Below, piece after piece: positions 62,700 to 64,000 of a stretch of 64,000 nt of DNA (position 1 is its first letter; the number at the start of each line of letters is the position of its first letter). A model generated the notes under the pieces. That model was not told the origin of the DNA. It saw only the letters and a program-made list of their open reading frames with translations, and did not search any database. The stretch comes from Treponema phagedenis (lineage in GTDB: Bacteria; Spirochaetota; Spirochaetia; Treponematales; Treponemataceae), in assembly GCF_008153345.1 (NCBI RefSeq), contig NZ_CP042818.1, positions 2,170,001-2,234,000 on the forward strand, read 5' to 3'. A program made the translations under genes and the position numbers.

Positions 62700-63667
62700 G
62701 AATAATCCTCGGCGGTAAGAGCTTCAAGTTCTTCACTGATAAGCCGCCAGCTTTCATAGCGGTCGGGATGGATGCCGCCGTTTTCCAGTGCATGCAAAAT
62801 TGCGCAGCCTTCTTCGTGCGTATGCGAACAGGATAACCCGAAGGTACAGGTTCCCAAAAGTTTTTGCATTTCGGGAAAATACAAGGCAAGCTCATCGGGC
62901 TTCATTCCCCAAATAGCAAAATGCCGAATGCCCGGCGTATCAATTACTTCGGTTTTTGATTCCGTACCGTCCCGAAAGCGGTGTGTTGCTTTAAGAAGTA
63001 TGCCCTGCGTTGTGGTGTGAATTCCTCGATCGTATTTGCTTGAAATTTCGGCGGTTCTTAAATTGAGTGTAGGATCAAGGGAATTCAGCAAGGTTGACTT
63101 TCCGACTCCCGACTGGCCGATAATAGCAACGGTTAAACCTTCAATTCGTTTTGCAAAGCGTTCCACGCCCGTATTGTTGAGCGCTGAAAGTTTCAGTGTT
63201 TCATAACCGATTCGTTCCCAATCGTTTATGCGCAGTCTTACTTCGTCCGTAGTATCAAGGTCGGTTTTGTTTATTACAATTAAAACGGGGATTTGTTCGG
63301 CTTCCGCCTGCACCAAAACACGGTCAATAAAACGCGGGCGAAACGGAGGGTTTGCGGGGCTGGTAACACAAACAAGTAAATCAATATTGCAGGCAAGGAT
63401 TTGCGGCTTATCCGTTTTTTGATTCCAACGCACAAAGTGATTTTTTCTTTTTTCCAACGAAACAATCTGTCCCTTTTCTTTGTCATGGGTATCTTCATCA
63501 ACTAATACAAAGTCCCCCGGAGCTAAAGGGTTATAATACCCTACCGGGTCTTCCAGTTTTTTTCCCCGTATGGAGCAATACCGAACGGTGCCGTCTTCAC
63601 AGCTGACATCAAAAAAATTATTGGCTCCGCAAAGAACCTTTCCTCTGATCAAAGAGCCCCCCCCCAT
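62696..63667 (-). CDS. rsgA: Ribosome small-subunit-dependent GTPase A
   Basis: A 323-residue circularly permuted GTPase that checks 30S maturation. Order: OB-like N-terminal domain (~1-75), NKTD (G4), SALN (G5), GQSGVGKST (G1, about 172-180), DTPG (G3) and the zinc motif [15 protein letters not shown] at the C-terminus. The ATG at 63665-63667 is followed by nine G residues (codons GGG GGG GGC), and the first 19 bases overlap the end of murI. A TTG five codons later, with the G-run as its ribosome-binding site, is an alternative start. The stop overlaps mutS2 by four bases. Confidence 0.94.
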   Translation of the reverse strand: MGGGSLIRGKVLCGANNFFDVSCEDGTVRYCSIRGKKLEDPVGYYNPLAPGDFVLVDEDTHDKEKGQIVSLEKRKNHFVRWNQKTDKPQILACNIDLLVCVTSPANPPFRPRFIDRVLVQAEAEQIPVLIVINKTDLDTTDEVRLRINDWERIGYETLKLSALNNTGVERFAKRIEGLTVAIIGQSGVGKSTLLNSLDPTLNLRTAEISSKYDRGIHTTTQGILLKATHRFRDGTESKTEVIDTPGIRHFAIWGMKPDELALYFPEMQKLLGTCTFGLSCSHTHEEGCAILHALENGGIHPDRYESWRLISEELEALTAEDYS

Positions 63668-64000
63668 CGAAGTTGAAATAGTTTTGAATACATTCGATAT
63701 TGTTCTTCAATATGAGTATCAAGTGCTGCGGTTGCATAGCAGGAATTCGGCGGAGCATCAGGATTTTTTTTACAGGGTGCTATGCGTAATGCTTGATGAA
63801 TTACTCCGCTGCGTGTGTCTATTATTTGCATGTCAGATCCGGCAGCCGATTCAAAGACATCTTCGATATGTAAAAAATGAGTACATGCAAGAATAATTGA
63901 ATCCGTATTTGCTTTTTTGAATTGCTCAAGCGCCGGCTGTATTGCTTTTAATTTTTCCTCATAGGAATCGGTAATAAGTCCGTCTTCAATTTGCGCAATA
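63649..64000 (-). CDS. murI: Glutamate racemase, partial (5' end beyond window)
   Basis: The last ~116 residues of a glutamate racemase, which makes D-glutamate for peptidoglycan. The catalytic C-terminal cysteine motif is seen as IILACTHFLHIED, followed by IIDTRSGVIHQAL and a C-terminal helix (THIEEQYRMYSKLFQL). The reading frame passes straight through a run of nine G and ends with RWGGAL and TGA at 63649-63651. The last 19 bases are shared with rsgA, so these genes overlap and are co-transcribed. Confidence 0.85.
   Translation of the reverse strand, partial: IAQIEDGLITDSYEEKLKAIQPALEQFKKANTDSIILACTHFLHIEDVFESAAGSDMQIIDTRSGVIHQALRIAPCKKNPDAPPNSCYATAALDTHIEEQYRMYSKLFQLRWGGAL
63657..63665 (-). 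repeat. Poly-G tract (G9) in the murI/rsgA overlap
   Basis: Nine consecutive C on the plus strand, immediately after the rsgA ATG in coding sense. Slippage by one base would change both the murI C-terminus and the rsgA start. Confidence 0.9.

Overview
The window reads as a chromosomal segment of a host-associated spirochaete of the genus Treponema. The basis is gene content: a cytidylate kinase fused to ribosomal protein S1, a TatT/TatP/TatQ-M TRAP transporter locus, a treponeme-type long serine hydroxymethyltransferase, periplasmic flagellar rod genes, many lipoproteins with treponemal lipoboxes, and AT-rich DNA with extended promoters of the TTGACA type. The repeat load and IS content suggest something like the T. 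phagedenis / T. denticola branch, but species cannot be fixed from sequence reading alone.

Layout. 1-4.6 kb (minus): an apparent peptide/amino-acid scavenging operon: DUF6305-like lipoprotein, TRAP-type large permease, a 48-residue membrane peptide, an M14/succinylglutamate-desuccinylase-like zinc hydrolase, and a gamma-glutamyltransferase lipoprotein cut by the window edge. 5-11.6 kb: a secreted protein of unknown function, glyA, a HAD phosphatase, a nitroreductase and an MtnA/eIF2B-like isomerase. 11.6-17 kb (minus): cmk-rpsA fusion, a GAF/sigma-54 activator, a TPR membrane protein and a lipoprotein. 17-24 kb: class III cyclase-like protein, tRNA-Asn, PhnP-like hydrolase, Na/Pi symporter, YoaK-like and CaCA antiporter genes. 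23.9-28.1 kb: the tat TRAP operon, followed by a 1.5 kb repeat array containing five tandem copies of a 198 bp unit. 29.8-35.5 kb (minus): citC/citX/citG accessory genes without any citrate lyase subunits, a half-size AbrB protein, then glutaminase plus an AGCS symporter. 35.6-37.1 kb: an intact IS with 28 bp inverted ends. 37.5-45 kb: a divergent sigma-like protein, rdgB, ClC channel, YmdB phosphoesterase, MglB-like lipoprotein and TtcA. 45.3-51.4 kb: a TetR / RND-MMPL / LolA-like / outer-membrane operon. 51.5-56.2 kb: slyD, Gx transporter, tyrS, a transposase remnant, flgJ-like and flgG. 56.6-59.7 kb: folA followed by a decayed hydrogenase-maturation locus (hypB and an Fe-S/FAD oxidoreductase, both broken). 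60.3-64 kb (minus): murI (partial), rsgA, mutS2.

Repeats are the most striking feature. At least a dozen intergenic elements share one design: a 165-190 bp MITE-like sequence with TGTARCGTTTT ends, often interrupted at its centre by one or several hairpin modules. The modules keep a loop of the form RTCCNT or fixed flanks (ACGAG...CATCGT) while the stem bases change in matched pairs, and they can amplify into tandem arrays. They lie between genes and in one case directly abut a stop codon. I know of no named element that fits this structure.

Metabolically the window suggests amino-acid and peptide use: gamma-glutamyl cleavage, glutamine import and deamidation, glycine/serine interconversion, several TRAP and cation-coupled transporters, and loss of a hydrogenase-related function.
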